64,000 bases of DNA from UBA1351 sp963677625 (GTDB lineage Bacteria > Bacillota > Clostridia > Lachnospirales > Vallitaleaceae), in contig CAXXSW010000012.1 of the NCBI GenBank assembly GCA_963677625.2, positions 248,001 to 312,000 of the forward strand, in the 5' to 3' direction. A program made the position numbers and the translations under genes. How positions within the stretch are numbered: the first letter of the stretch is position 1; each line of letters starts with the position of its first letter. The notes beneath the pieces were generated by a model. The model saw only the letters and a list, made by a program, of their open reading frames with translations. It was not told the DNA's origin and made no database searches. Below, piece by piece: positions 43,473 to 52,069 of this stretch.

Positions 43473-44735
43473 ATGATCAATCAATTATTGCACACAGTAG
43501 ACGGAGTAAGAGATATTCATCCCGTGGACACCTTAAAGAAAGGTAATATTGAGAAGAATTTCGGGACTATGTTTGCCCATTATGGCTATGAGCAAATTCA
43601 GACACCAACTTTTGAATATTTTGATATATATCACAATAAACGTGGCACAGATAATGGAAGAAACCTATATAAATTTTTTAATAGGGAAGGAGATATACTT
43701 GCTCTAAGACCTGATGTAACACCTTCTATTGCTAGATATATGGCAACTTTTTATAATTATGAAAAATCGCCTAAACGTTTCTCGTATTTGGGAAATGTTT
43801 TTTATAATAACGAGAATTATCAAGGTAAGCTTAGGGAGTTTACTCAAGCAGGGGTCGAATGTATAGGAATTGCCAGTCCTGACGCAGATGCTGAGTGTAT
43901 AGCACTTGCAGTTAATGCTTTATTATCTACAGGTTTGTCCGAATTTCAAATTGACATCGGTCATGTTGGGTATTTTAATGGATTAGTTGAAGAAGCAGGG
44001 CTAGACGAAAATATGGCTGAAGACCTTCGGTCACTTATTGATGAAAAGAATTATATCGGTCTTGAAGAAGTTCTTGCAGAACACGAAATACCTAAATCTG
44101 TAAAAATGGCATTTATTGATCTACCGAAACTTTTTGGTGATTCTTCTATTTTGGATAAGGCATCTAGCTATACGAATAATGAGAAATCAAAACTTGCTAT
44201 CGACAGGATTCGCAAGGTTTATGAAATACTAGGTGATTATGGTGTGACAGAGTATGTTTCTTTTGACCTAGGTATGGTAAGTAAGCTAAACTATTATACA
44301 GGGTTAATATTTAAGGGTTATACCTATGACGTTGGGGATTCTATTGTCGATGGTGGGAGATATGATGGCTTGCTTGGTACCTTCTCCTATGACGCACCAG
44401 CAGTAGGTTTTGCCATTAAAACAGACGAAGTGATGAATGCCCTTGCTAGACAACAAATCGAAGTTGCAATTGAACGGATTAATACCTTAATCATATATGA
44501 TGAATCCAATAGAGGGGTAGCAATTAAACTTGCTGAAGCTTTACGACGACAAGGTATGACAGTAGAACTTGGAATTGATGGTTTGAGTTTGGAAGAAAGT
44601 ATAGTCTATGGCAAGAGTAAGCAGATTGGTGGCTTGATGAATATTGTGGATGCGGACAAAATAGAATTGAGAAATCTTTCTACTGATGAAATCAGTGAGG
44701 CAAGTATTTCTGACTTAGTAGAAGGAGGACTATAA
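43473..44735 (+). CDS. hisZ: ATP phosphoribosyltransferase regulatory subunit HisZ
   Basis: HisZ is a histidyl-tRNA-synthetase-like protein that activates and gives feedback control to the short form of HisG. The 420-residue protein has motif-2-type ALRPDVTPSIARYMATFY, FRKGxLREFTQ-like GKLREFTQAGVECIG and YYTGLIFKGYTYDVG with VDGGRYDGLLGTF. It lacks a complete anticodon-binding domain, which separates it from true HisS. It opens the operon, and hisG follows after one base. Confidence 0.94.
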   Translation: MINQLLHTVDGVRDIHPVDTLKKGNIEKNFGTMFAHYGYEQIQTPTFEYFDIYHNKRGTDNGRNLYKFFNREGDILALRPDVTPSIARYMATFYNYEKSPKRFSYLGNVFYNNENYQGKLREFTQAGVECIGIASPDADAECIALAVNALLSTGLSEFQIDIGHVGYFNGLVEEAGLDENMAEDLRSLIDEKNYIGLEEVLAEHEIPKSVKMAFIDLPKLFGDSSILDKASSYTNNEKSKLAIDRIRKVYEILGDYGVTEYVSFDLGMVSKLNYYTGLIFKGYTYDVGDSIVDGGRYDGLLGTFSYDAPAVGFAIKTDEVMNALARQQIEVAIERINTLIIYDESNRGVAIKLAEALRRQGMTVELGIDGLSLEESIVYGKSKQIGGLMNIVDADKIELRNLSTDEISEASISDLVEGGL

Positions 44736-44736
44736 A

Positions 44737-45369
44737 ATGCGTTATTTGACATTCGCTCTTGCTAAAGGAAGATTAGCAAAAAAAGCCCTTAAAATGTTAG
44801 AAGAACAAGGGATTACCTGTGAAGAGATGTATACTGATACTAGGAAATTGATTTTTGTTAATGAAGAATTAAAACTTAAATTCTTTCTTGCTAAAGCAAG
44901 TGATGTTCCTACATATGTTGAGTACGGAGCGGCTGATATAGGAGTAGTTGGTAAAGACACCATACTTGAGGAAAGAAGAAACCTCTATGAAGTTGTTGAT
45001 CTAGGATTTGGTAAGTGCGATATGGTTGTTGCAGGTCCTGAGTCTATGGGTGAACAATTGAAATATAACTCTTCTATTCGCGTGGCAACTAAATATCCAA
45101 ATATAGCCAAAGATTATTTTTATAATAAAAAGAATCAGAAGGTTGAAATAATTAAGCTTAACGGATCTATTGAACTTGCTCCTCTTGTAGGCCTTTCTGA
45201 AGTCATTGTTGATATTGTTGAGACAGGAACAACATTAAGGGAAAACGGCTTAGTTGTATTAGAGAAGATTGTGCCCTTATCTGCTCGTATGGTTGTTAAC
45301 CGGGTTAGTATGAAAATGGAAAGTGAACGAATAAATAAAATTGTTGATGGCTTAAGAGCACTCAGCTAA
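44737..45369 (+). CDS. hisG: ATP phosphoribosyltransferase, short form
   Basis: HisG condenses ATP and PRPP in the first step of histidine synthesis. The 210-residue protein is the short form, without the C-terminal regulatory domain, consistent with the adjacent hisZ. Visible motifs are FALAKGRLAKKALKMLE, GAADIGVVGKDTILE and the PRPP loop VDIVETGTTLRENGL. Confidence 0.97.
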   Translation: MRYLTFALAKGRLAKKALKMLEEQGITCEEMYTDTRKLIFVNEELKLKFFLAKASDVPTYVEYGAADIGVVGKDTILEERRNLYEVVDLGFGKCDMVVAGPESMGEQLKYNSSIRVATKYPNIAKDYFYNKKNQKVEIIKLNGSIELAPLVGLSEVIVDIVETGTTLRENGLVVLEKIVPLSARMVVNRVSMKMESERINKIVDGLRALS

Positions 45370-45391
45370 CTGTTAAAAAGGAGAAATCCAT

Positions 45392-46690
45392 ATGAAATAT
45401 TACGACTTGCGCGGACAGGAAGAATTAAATATAGATGATTTTCTTCAAAAAAGAGAACAGACTTCATATGAGTCATATGAAAAGGATGTTGTAGAGATTT
45501 TAGATAATGTAAAATCTAGTGGTGATCAAGCGCTTATTCATTATACAGAGAAGTTTGATGGTGTTTTACTAAATAATCTTAGAGTTGGTAAGGAAGAAAT
45601 AGCACAAGCATATCAAGATGTTGATGAAGATCTAATAGATGTCATTCGTAAGGCATATAAGAGAATTTATGACTATCATTTTAAACAAAAATCCTATTCA
45701 TGGTTTGATACAGATAAACATGGAACCATGCTTGGACAAAAGGTGTCTGCTTTGAATCGTGTAGGAGTATATGTACCTGGGGGAACGGCTGTTTACCCAT
45801 CTAGTGTACTTATGAACATTATTCCTGCTGTTGTAGCAGGTGTACATGAGATTGTTATGACAACTCCGATTCAAAAAGACGGTTCTCTTAATCCAGCTAC
45901 CCTAGTAGCTGCAGATATTTGTGGTGTAAGTGAAATATATAAGGTTGGTGGAGCTCAGGCTATTGGTGCACTTGCTTATGGAACGGAGTCTATTTCTAGG
46001 GTAGACAAGATAGTGGGGCCTGGGAATATATATGTGGCCCTAGCAAAGAAAAAAGTTTATGGTCTCGTAAACATTGATTCAATAGCAGGACCGTCTGAAA
46101 TCTTAATTTTAGCAGATAAGACTGCAAATCCTGTATATGTTGCTGCTGATATGCTTTCTCAGGCTGAACATGATAAATTAGCGTCTTCTGTTTTGGTTAC
46201 TTGTGACGAGAATTTAGGAAAAGCTGTTGAACAAGAATTATATCGTCAGGCAAATCTTCTCAGCCGTAAGGATATTATTCTTGACTCCTTAGAAAATTTC
46301 GGCGCAATAGTTGTGGTTGAGTCTGTCAAGGATGCTATTAATATTAGCGACCAAATCGCACCGGAACATTTGGAAATCTGTATGAAAGAGCCGGTTATGG
46401 TTATGAATCAAGTTAAACATGCAGGGGCTATTTTCCTTGGCTCTTATTCACCTGAACCTTTAGGAGATTATATGGCAGGTCCAAATCATGTGCTTCCGAC
46501 AAATGGAACAGCAAGGTTTTTTTCACCGCTGTCCGTAGATGATTTTATTAAAAAAAGTTCGATTATTTATTTTAACGAGCCAGCCCTAGCAGAGTTGAAG
46601 GATGATATTATTTCATTTGCTGTATCGGAGGAACTAACAGCTCATGCAAATGCCATAGCTGTTCGATTTAATCAAAAAAGTGATGTATGA
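45392..46690 (+). CDS. hisD: Histidinol dehydrogenase
   Basis: HisD oxidises L-histidinol to L-histidine in two NAD-linked steps with zinc. The 432-residue protein shows RVGVYVPGGTAVYPSSVLMN, KVGGAQAIGALAYGTESI, KIVGPGNIYVALAKK, the zinc-ligand segment DMLSQAEHDKLASS and APEHLEICM with GPNHVLPT. Length is normal. Confidence 0.97.
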   Translation: MKYYDLRGQEELNIDDFLQKREQTSYESYEKDVVEILDNVKSSGDQALIHYTEKFDGVLLNNLRVGKEEIAQAYQDVDEDLIDVIRKAYKRIYDYHFKQKSYSWFDTDKHGTMLGQKVSALNRVGVYVPGGTAVYPSSVLMNIIPAVVAGVHEIVMTTPIQKDGSLNPATLVAADICGVSEIYKVGGAQAIGALAYGTESISRVDKIVGPGNIYVALAKKKVYGLVNIDSIAGPSEILILADKTANPVYVAADMLSQAEHDKLASSVLVTCDENLGKAVEQELYRQANLLSRKDIILDSLENFGAIVVVESVKDAINISDQIAPEHLEICMKEPVMVMNQVKHAGAIFLGSYSPEPLGDYMAGPNHVLPTNGTARFFSPLSVDDFIKKSSIIYFNEPALAELKDDIISFAVSEELTAHANAIAVRFNQKSDV

Positions 46691-46703
46691 GGAGGAAGTC
46701 GAG

Positions 46704-47294
46704 ATGAGTAGAATTGCATCCATCAACCGAATATCCAAGGAAACGGACATTAATGTATCCGTTAACATGGATGGCCTTGGAAATGGTACATTAGATACAG
46801 GAATAGGTTTTTTTGACCATATGCTGGCCCATCTAGCAAAATATAGTTTTGTTGACATGGAAGTTAAGGCTTCTGGTGATCTTCATATTGATTCTCACCA
46901 TACGATTGAGGATATAGGACTTGTATTTGGTGATGCAATCCAAGAAGCTATGGGGAACAAGGAGGGCATTAAACGATATGGTTCTTCTTGTATACCTATG
47001 GATGAGACCCTTGTCCTAGTCAGTCTTGATTTGTCAGGAAGACCATACTTAAGCTTCAATGCGGAATTCACTTGCGATAAGCTTGGAAGTATGGATACTG
47101 AAATGGTTGAAGAATTTTTCAGAGCTTTATCAAACAGGGTAAAGATGAATTTGCATATTGAAGTACTTCATGGCAAAAACAACCATCATATAGCTGAAGG
47201 AATTTTTAAGGCTTTTGGTATGGCACTAGATGAAGCAAAAACCATTGATCCTAGAATTACAGGTGTACGTTCAACAAAAGGGTTGTTTGATTAA
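46704..47294 (+). CDS. hisB: Imidazoleglycerol-phosphate dehydratase
   Basis: This 196-residue monofunctional HisB dehydrates imidazole glycerol phosphate. The manganese-binding repeats are FFDHMLAHLAKYSF, DSHHTIEDIGLVFG, and HGKNNHHIAEGIFKAFG near the end. No histidinol phosphatase domain is fused, so that step is encoded elsewhere. ATG 46704 follows GGAGGAAG; the in-frame ATG at 46680 inside hisD is rejected. Confidence 0.96.
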   Translation: MSRIASINRISKETDINVSVNMDGLGNGTLDTGIGFFDHMLAHLAKYSFVDMEVKASGDLHIDSHHTIEDIGLVFGDAIQEAMGNKEGIKRYGSSCIPMDETLVLVSLDLSGRPYLSFNAEFTCDKLGSMDTEMVEEFFRALSNRVKMNLHIEVLHGKNNHHIAEGIFKAFGMALDEAKTIDPRITGVRSTKGLFD

Positions 47295-47338
47295 TTAGAT
47301 TCTAAGAAGGAGGCAACACGGTTAACGTGATATAAGGT

Positions 47339-47935
47339 ATGATAGGAATTATAGATTATGGAATGGGTAATTTGAAAAGTGTATCCAATGCATTGACCTT
47401 CCTAGGGGCTGATCATTTTATCAGTGATGATCCGGTTGAACTGTCTTTGGCAGATAAGTTAATCTTGCCAGGAGTTGGTGCCTTTAAAGATGCTATCGAC
47501 TTGATTCGAAGCAAGGGCTTTGACAAAATGTTGAGCCAATCGAATATGGAAGGTAAGCCTATACTGGGAATATGTCTTGGAATGCAGTTAATGTTTGATT
47601 CTTCTACAGAGTTTGGAAATCATAAAGGACTTGGCCTCATACCCGGACGGATTGTTAAATTTGATGTGGATTTAAAAATACCACATATGGGATGGAATAA
47701 ATTAAATATACTAAAGGAAGAACCTTTGTTTCGTGACTTACCAAAAGAACCTTATGTATACTTTGTTCATTCCTATTATTTAGAAACGGAAGAAAATGTT
47801 ATAAGCGCAACGACTGTTTACGGCCACACCGTTCAGGTTGCAGCCCAACTGAATAACCTTTATGCTCTTCAGTTTCATCCGGAAAAAAGTGGCGATGTAG
47901 GACTTGCAATACTCAGGAACTTTGTTAATCTCTAG
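47339..47935 (+). CDS. hisH: Imidazole glycerol phosphate synthase, glutaminase subunit
   Basis: HisH supplies ammonia to HisF. The 198-residue class I amidotransferase has IGIIDYGMGNLKSVSNAL, the nucleophile elbow GICLGMQLMF (Cys) and the His-Glu of LQFHPEKSG. The AAGGAGG at 47307-47313 is too far from this ATG to be its site; a weaker TAAGG lies close by. Confidence 0.96.
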   Translation: MIGIIDYGMGNLKSVSNALTFLGADHFISDDPVELSLADKLILPGVGAFKDAIDLIRSKGFDKMLSQSNMEGKPILGICLGMQLMFDSSTEFGNHKGLGLIPGRIVKFDVDLKIPHMGWNKLNILKEEPLFRDLPKEPYVYFVHSYYLETEENVISATTVYGHTVQVAAQLNNLYALQFHPEKSGDVGLAILRNFVNL

Positions 47936-47958
47936 GTTCAGCTAGAAATGAGGAAAAT

Positions 47959-48720
47959 ATGCTAAGTAAAAGAATTATACCATGTTTGGATGTCGATAAA
48001 GGTAGAGTTGTAAAGGGTGTACAATTTGTAGACTTGATAGATGCTGGAGATCCCGTTGAGGTTGCTAAGGCCTATAACAAATCTCTTGCTGATGAGCTTG
48101 TGTTTCTTGATATAACAGCATCTCATGAGGAAAGAGATACTATTGTAGACATTGTCAGGAGAACTGCGGAACAAATTTTTATTCCCCTGACAGTTGGTGG
48201 AGGAATAAGGTATGTAGAGGATTTTCGTAAGATTCTTCTTGCTGGTGCTGATAAAGTATCCATTAATTCTGCTGCTATCTTACGGCCTGATCTTATCAAC
48301 GAAGCAGCTATGAAATTTGGGTCTCAATGCGTTGTTGTTGCTATTGATGCTAAGTACAACGAGGCAAGAAAGAGTTGGGACGTATATTCTCATGGTGGAA
48401 GAAACAAAAGGACTCTTGATGTTATTGAGTGGGCTGTTGAAGTAGAAAAAAGAGGTGCTGGTGAGATTCTTTTGACTAGCATGGATAAAGATGGTACCAA
48501 GTCCGGTTATGATAATGTATTGACCAAGAAAGTCTCTGAATCTGTTGGAATCCCTGTTATTGCTAGTGGAGGAGCGGGGAAAATGGAAGATTTTAAGGAT
48601 GCTATTATAGACGGTAAGGCTGATGCTGTTTTGGCTGCTAGCTTATTTCACTTCAAAGAAATTGAGATTAAGGACCTAAAAGAATACCTAAGGACAGAAA
48701 ATATATCGGTAAGGTTATAA
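47959..48720 (+). CDS. hisF: Imidazole glycerol phosphate synthase, cyclase subunit
   Basis: This 253-residue (beta-alpha)8 barrel is HisF rather than HisA: it starts KRIIPCLDVDKGRVVKGVQF, has LVFLDITASHEERDT, VGGGIRYVEDFRKILLAGAD and LLTSMDKDGTKSGYD with both catalytic Asp residues. It follows hisH directly; hisA, which usually sits between them, is missing. Confidence 0.97.
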   Translation: MLSKRIIPCLDVDKGRVVKGVQFVDLIDAGDPVEVAKAYNKSLADELVFLDITASHEERDTIVDIVRRTAEQIFIPLTVGGGIRYVEDFRKILLAGADKVSINSAAILRPDLINEAAMKFGSQCVVVAIDAKYNEARKSWDVYSHGGRNKRTLDVIEWAVEVEKRGAGEILLTSMDKDGTKSGYDNVLTKKVSESVGIPVIASGGAGKMEDFKDAIIDGKADAVLAASLFHFKEIEIKDLKEYLRTENISVRL

Positions 48721-48808
48721 GTATAATGATTAATATTGATATTTTAAACCATGACTATATATGAGAATGAATGTAGAAAAAATAAGTGAAGAATCAATGG
48801 AGGATATT

Positions 48809-49438
48809 ATGGATTTTAAAGATTTTAAATTGAATGAACAGGGACTAATACCCGTAGTTGCACAAGACTATTTGACAGGTGAAGTTCTTATGGTAGCATA
48901 CATGAATGAAGAAGCATACGTGAAGACGAGGGAAAGTAAGAAAGTGCATTATTATAGCCGTTCAAGAAATGAACTGTGGCTCAAAGGTGAAACAAGTGGT
49001 CATTATCAATATTTGAAATCTATGTTGATTGATTGTGATAGTGATACCTTGGTTGTTAAAGTTCAACAAGAAGGTGCTGCATGTCATACCGGCAAGTTTT
49101 CATGCTTTTATAGAGAAATTCTAAGTGTGGATGATGTAAATGAAATAGCAGAAAAAATTGATTCCAGGGTTCTTGAGGAAGTATATCAAGTCGTCATGGA
49201 TAGAAAAGTTAATCCTAAAGAGGGTTCTTATACCAATTATCTTTTTGATAAAGGCATTGATAAGATACTTAAGAAGGTTGGGGAAGAAACAGCAGAAGTT
49301 ATTATTGGGGCTAAGAATGAAGGCCCTGACGAAATTATATATGAAATTAGTGATCTTTTATATCACTTAACTGTTCTATTAGTTGAAAAAGAAACAAATT
49401 GGGAAGCGATTTTTAAAGAGCTAGCAAAAAGAAGATAA
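48809..49438 (+). CDS. hisIE: Bifunctional phosphoribosyl-AMP cyclohydrolase / phosphoribosyl-ATP diphosphatase
   Basis: This fused HisI-HisE protein of 209 residues carries out the second and third steps of histidine synthesis. The HisI domain (about 1-105) has VLMVAYMNEEAY, HYYSRSRNELWLKGETSGH and the zinc cysteines in DCDSDTL and GAACHTGKFSC. The HisE domain (about 120-205) has GIDKILKKVGEETAEVIIGAKN and SDLLYHLTVLL. ATG 48809 follows TGGAGGAT; the longer frame from 48761 is less likely. It is last in the operon. Confidence 0.96.
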   Translation: MDFKDFKLNEQGLIPVVAQDYLTGEVLMVAYMNEEAYVKTRESKKVHYYSRSRNELWLKGETSGHYQYLKSMLIDCDSDTLVVKVQQEGAACHTGKFSCFYREILSVDDVNEIAEKIDSRVLEEVYQVVMDRKVNPKEGSYTNYLFDKGIDKILKKVGEETAEVIIGAKNEGPDEIIYEISDLLYHLTVLLVEKETNWEAIFKELAKRR

Positions 49439-49450
49439 AAAATAGTGAAA

Positions 49451-49488
49451 TAATAAAAGCGGGGGAGAACCTCGCTTTTATTATTTCT
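49451..49488 (+). terminator. Intrinsic terminator of the his operon
   Basis: An 11-bp stem (TAATAAAAGCG at 49451-49461 with 49473-49483), extended by G-C pairs, precedes TTTCTTG. Confidence 0.85.
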
Positions 49489-49609
49489 TGTCTTTATAGT
49501 ATAATAAATATGTTTGTGATCTTAAATGTATTTTAACGGTTTGTTCATTTACATCGACTACGCAAACTGGTATTATATTAGTAACCAAAACAAATTGCAG
49601 GAGGCATTT

Positions 49610-49978
49610 ATGAAAATACAAGATGTCATCGCCATTCTTAATGCCGAGTTGATATGTGGAGAAGAACACCTTTTGGAAGAAATTGATTATGGTTACTCTT
49701 GTGACCTCATGAGTGATGTTCTTGCTTTCGTACAAAATAATGTACTGTTATTAACCGGTCTCGTTCACCCACAAGTTATTCGTACAGCAGAAATGTTGGA
49801 TATTAAAGCCATCGCTATCGTTAGGGGTAAAGTACCTAATCAAGAATTGATAGATATGGCTAAAAGTCGTGATATCGTTTTGTTAAGAACGACGCAATCC
49901 TTGTTTACTGCCAGTGGAGTTCTGTATCAGAACGGACTTATGGGAGAGGAGATTGCTCACGATGAAATTCAATTATGA
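49610..49978 (+). CDS. DRTGG-domain protein 1 of the HydS-associated module
   Basis: This 122-residue protein is almost entirely one DRTGG domain (PF07085-like): MKIQDVIAILNAELICGEEH, then GYSCDLMSDVLAF and NVLLLTGLVHPQVIRTAEML. Such small proteins accompany hydrogenase-related gene sets in Clostridia; the ligand is not established, though the fold is linked to nucleotide-binding regulators. ATG 49610 follows GCAGGAGG. It starts the module and overlaps the ATPase gene by 17 bp. Confidence 0.85.
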   Translation: MKIQDVIAILNAELICGEEHLLEEIDYGYSCDLMSDVLAFVQNNVLLLTGLVHPQVIRTAEMLDIKAIAIVRGKVPNQELIDMAKSRDIVLLRTTQSLFTASGVLYQNGLMGEEIAHDEIQL

Positions 49979-50375
49979 TGTGGAAAGTGGTGAATTTATT
50001 AATGCCGGTGTTGCATCAGCTAAGTTCAAGAAGATTCTGAAACAATTGGGTATTGCCCCAGATATAATCAGAAAAGTATCAATTTCTATGTATGAAGCAG
50101 AAATAAACATGGTGATTCACGCTAACGGTGGTGTTATTGAAGGAGAAATTACACCAACCGAAATATATGTTGCACTAAAAGATGAAGGACCGGGTATTCC
50201 TGATTTGGAATTGGCAATGACTGCAGGTTATTCAACAGCGTCAAAACAGGCGCGGGAAATGGGGTTCGGAGCAGGTATGGGGCTTCCGAATATTAAAAAG
50301 AACAGTGACCATCTTAATATTATGTCTACAGTTGATGTAGGTACTACTGTTGAGATTAGGTTTTCACTTATATAG
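49962..50375 (+). CDS. RsbW/SpoIIAB-like ATP-binding protein (HATPase)
   Basis: This 137-residue GHKL ATPase has the N box in SMYEAEINMVIHANGG, the G1 box DEGPGIPD and the G2 box GFGAGMGLPNI. The size and motif order match anti-sigma-factor serine kinases such as RsbW, but no anti-sigma antagonist or sigma factor is adjacent. It lies between a DRTGG gene and the HydS-like gene, a layout seen in clostridial hydrogenase clusters. Its partner is unknown. Confidence 0.88.
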   Translation: MKFNYDVESGEFINAGVASAKFKKILKQLGIAPDIIRKVSISMYEAEINMVIHANGGVIEGEITPTEIYVALKDEGPGIPDLELAMTAGYSTASKQAREMGFGAGMGLPNIKKNSDHLNIMSTVDVGTTVEIRFSLI

Positions 50376-50384
50376 GAGGTTTAC

Positions 50385-51695
50385 ATGGGAGTTTTACATT
50401 CCGTTACCTTGGATCGTGACCGATGTATTGGTTGTACAGATTGTATTAAACGCTGTCCAACGGAAGCGATTCGTGTTAGGAATTCTAAAGCCGAGATTAT
50501 GGATGTCCGTTGTATCGATTGTGGAATGTGTATTCGGGTATGCAATTCTAATGCAAAGAGAGCAACAACGGACCCCCTTGATAAAATTAATAAATATAAG
50601 TACAAGGTGGCTATACCAGCACCGACCTTATATACACAATTTAAAAAGATTCGTAATCCAAACATTATACTTACAGCACTTAAAAGACTAGGTTTTGATG
50701 AAGTTTTCGAAGTTGCAAGAGCTGCTGAAATTGTTACTGAATATTCAAAGAAGATTATGGAAGAAGGGAATGTAGTTAAGCCCGTTATAAGCTCTGCTTG
50801 TCCAGCTATTGTCAAACTTGTAGAGATGCGCTTTCCTTCACTTATTCCAAATGTACTTCCTATTATTTCACCTAAAGAGGCTATAGCAAGATATGCTAGA
50901 CAGTATCTATTGAAGCAGGGAATAGCTGCTAAAGATATAGGTATATTTTTTATCAGTCCATGTGCTGCTAAGGTAACCAATTCCAGATATCCTCAAACGA
51001 TTGATTCGTCTGATGTTGATGGAATTATATCAATGAAAGAGGTCTATTTACGACTGGTGCCTATAATTAAGTCGCTGGATCCAGAAGATGTTGAAGTTCT
51101 TCAAATGGCAACAAGTGACGGAGTTGGTTGGGCAGCGACAGGTGGTGAAGGACTTGCTTCAAAAATATACAATCATGTTGCTGTTGATGGAATAGAAAAT
51201 GTTATTAAGATTCTTGAAAGAGCAGAAAACAACAAGCTCGATGTTGATTTTATTGAGTGTCTTGCCTGTGTAAATGGTTGTTTAGGCGGACCTCTTACCG
51301 TAGAAAATTCTTTTGTAGCAACTAATAGAATGGCTAAAATCAAGAAATATATTAATTTAAAAGGTGAAACTAGGAAAATTGATATTGTTGATGAAAGTAT
51401 TTCGCTAGACTGGGAACACAATCTGAAAAACAAACAAATTCTGAAGTTAGATAATGATATGACAAAGGCCTTGCAGAAAATGGAAGCAATGGAAAAAATC
51501 TATGATACCCTTCCAAAGATTGACTGTGGCTCGTGTGGTGCGCCCACTTGTAAGGCTCTATCAGAAGATATTGTTCAAGGAAATGCCAATGTAGAAGACT
51601 GCATTTTTATGTTAAGAGAGAAAGTACGTCTTATGGCGCATGACATGGTAAGTTTGTCTGAAAAACTACCACCTTCCATCCGCCATTTGGATTGA
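50385..51695 (+). CDS. HydS-like sensory [FeFe]-hydrogenase homologue
   Basis: The 436-residue protein has an N-terminal double ferredoxin domain (CIGCTDCIKRCP at 14-25, CIDCGMCIRVCN at 43-54), an H-cluster domain (about 70-370) and a C-terminal [4Fe-4S] domain with CGSCGAPTC (about 385-425). The cluster ligands are all present: Cys139 in SSACP (136-140), Cys193 in SPCAAK, Cys295 and Cys299 in ECLACVNGCLGG. The proton-transfer cysteine just before Cys139, present in catalytic enzymes (TSCCP), is Ala138. That change is known for the group C sensory type (HydS). A regulatory rather than catalytic role is likely. Confidence 0.85.
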   Translation: MGVLHSVTLDRDRCIGCTDCIKRCPTEAIRVRNSKAEIMDVRCIDCGMCIRVCNSNAKRATTDPLDKINKYKYKVAIPAPTLYTQFKKIRNPNIILTALKRLGFDEVFEVARAAEIVTEYSKKIMEEGNVVKPVISSACPAIVKLVEMRFPSLIPNVLPIISPKEAIARYARQYLLKQGIAAKDIGIFFISPCAAKVTNSRYPQTIDSSDVDGIISMKEVYLRLVPIIKSLDPEDVEVLQMATSDGVGWAATGGEGLASKIYNHVAVDGIENVIKILERAENNKLDVDFIECLACVNGCLGGPLTVENSFVATNRMAKIKKYINLKGETRKIDIVDESISLDWEHNLKNKQILKLDNDMTKALQKMEAMEKIYDTLPKIDCGSCGAPTCKALSEDIVQGNANVEDCIFMLREKVRLMAHDMVSLSEKLPPSIRHLD

Positions 51696-51725
51696 CAGCA
51701 AAGATTAACAAACAGGAGGACTCGT

Positions 51726-52058
51726 ATGAAAGTAAATGATATCGTTCAAGCACTTGACCTTAATGTCATATGTGGTGAGACACAATTGGACCGTCAGGTT
51801 CAAGGTGGTTATATTGGAGATTTGTTAAGTGTCGTGATGGGCAAGGCCAAAGAAGATTGTGTATGGGTAACGGTTCAAAGTCATATTAATATTATCGCGG
51901 TAGCATCATTAGTGGATATCGCCTGCATAATTGTATCCGAGGGTTTTGCTATTGATACAGATGCAATAGAAAAAGCAAAGGAAGAAAATATTATACTTTT
52001 ATCTTCGAAGAAGTCTAGTTATGAAATTGGTTCAGACTTAGGCAAGTTAGGTATTTAG
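51726..52058 (+). CDS. DRTGG-domain protein 2 of the HydS-associated module
   Basis: This 110-residue DRTGG-like protein (MKVNDIVQALDLNVICGETQ, GGYIGDLLSVVMGKA, CVWVTVQSHINIIAVASLVD) is a paralogue of the one at 49610. The pair brackets the ATPase and HydS-like genes. AACAGGAGGACTCGT lies upstream of the ATG, and the gene is followed after 11 bp by a chemoreceptor gene, suggesting one transcript. Confidence 0.85.
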   Translation: MKVNDIVQALDLNVICGETQLDRQVQGGYIGDLLSVVMGKAKEDCVWVTVQSHINIIAVASLVDIACIIVSEGFAIDTDAIEKAKEENIILLSSKKSSYEIGSDLGKLGI

Positions 52059-52069
52059 GAGGCTATGCA

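Noticed and set aside
50381..50980. Minus-strand frame of 199 residues opposite the HydS-like gene
   Set aside because: The + strand carries ferredoxin and H-cluster motifs; the antisense frame has no domain.
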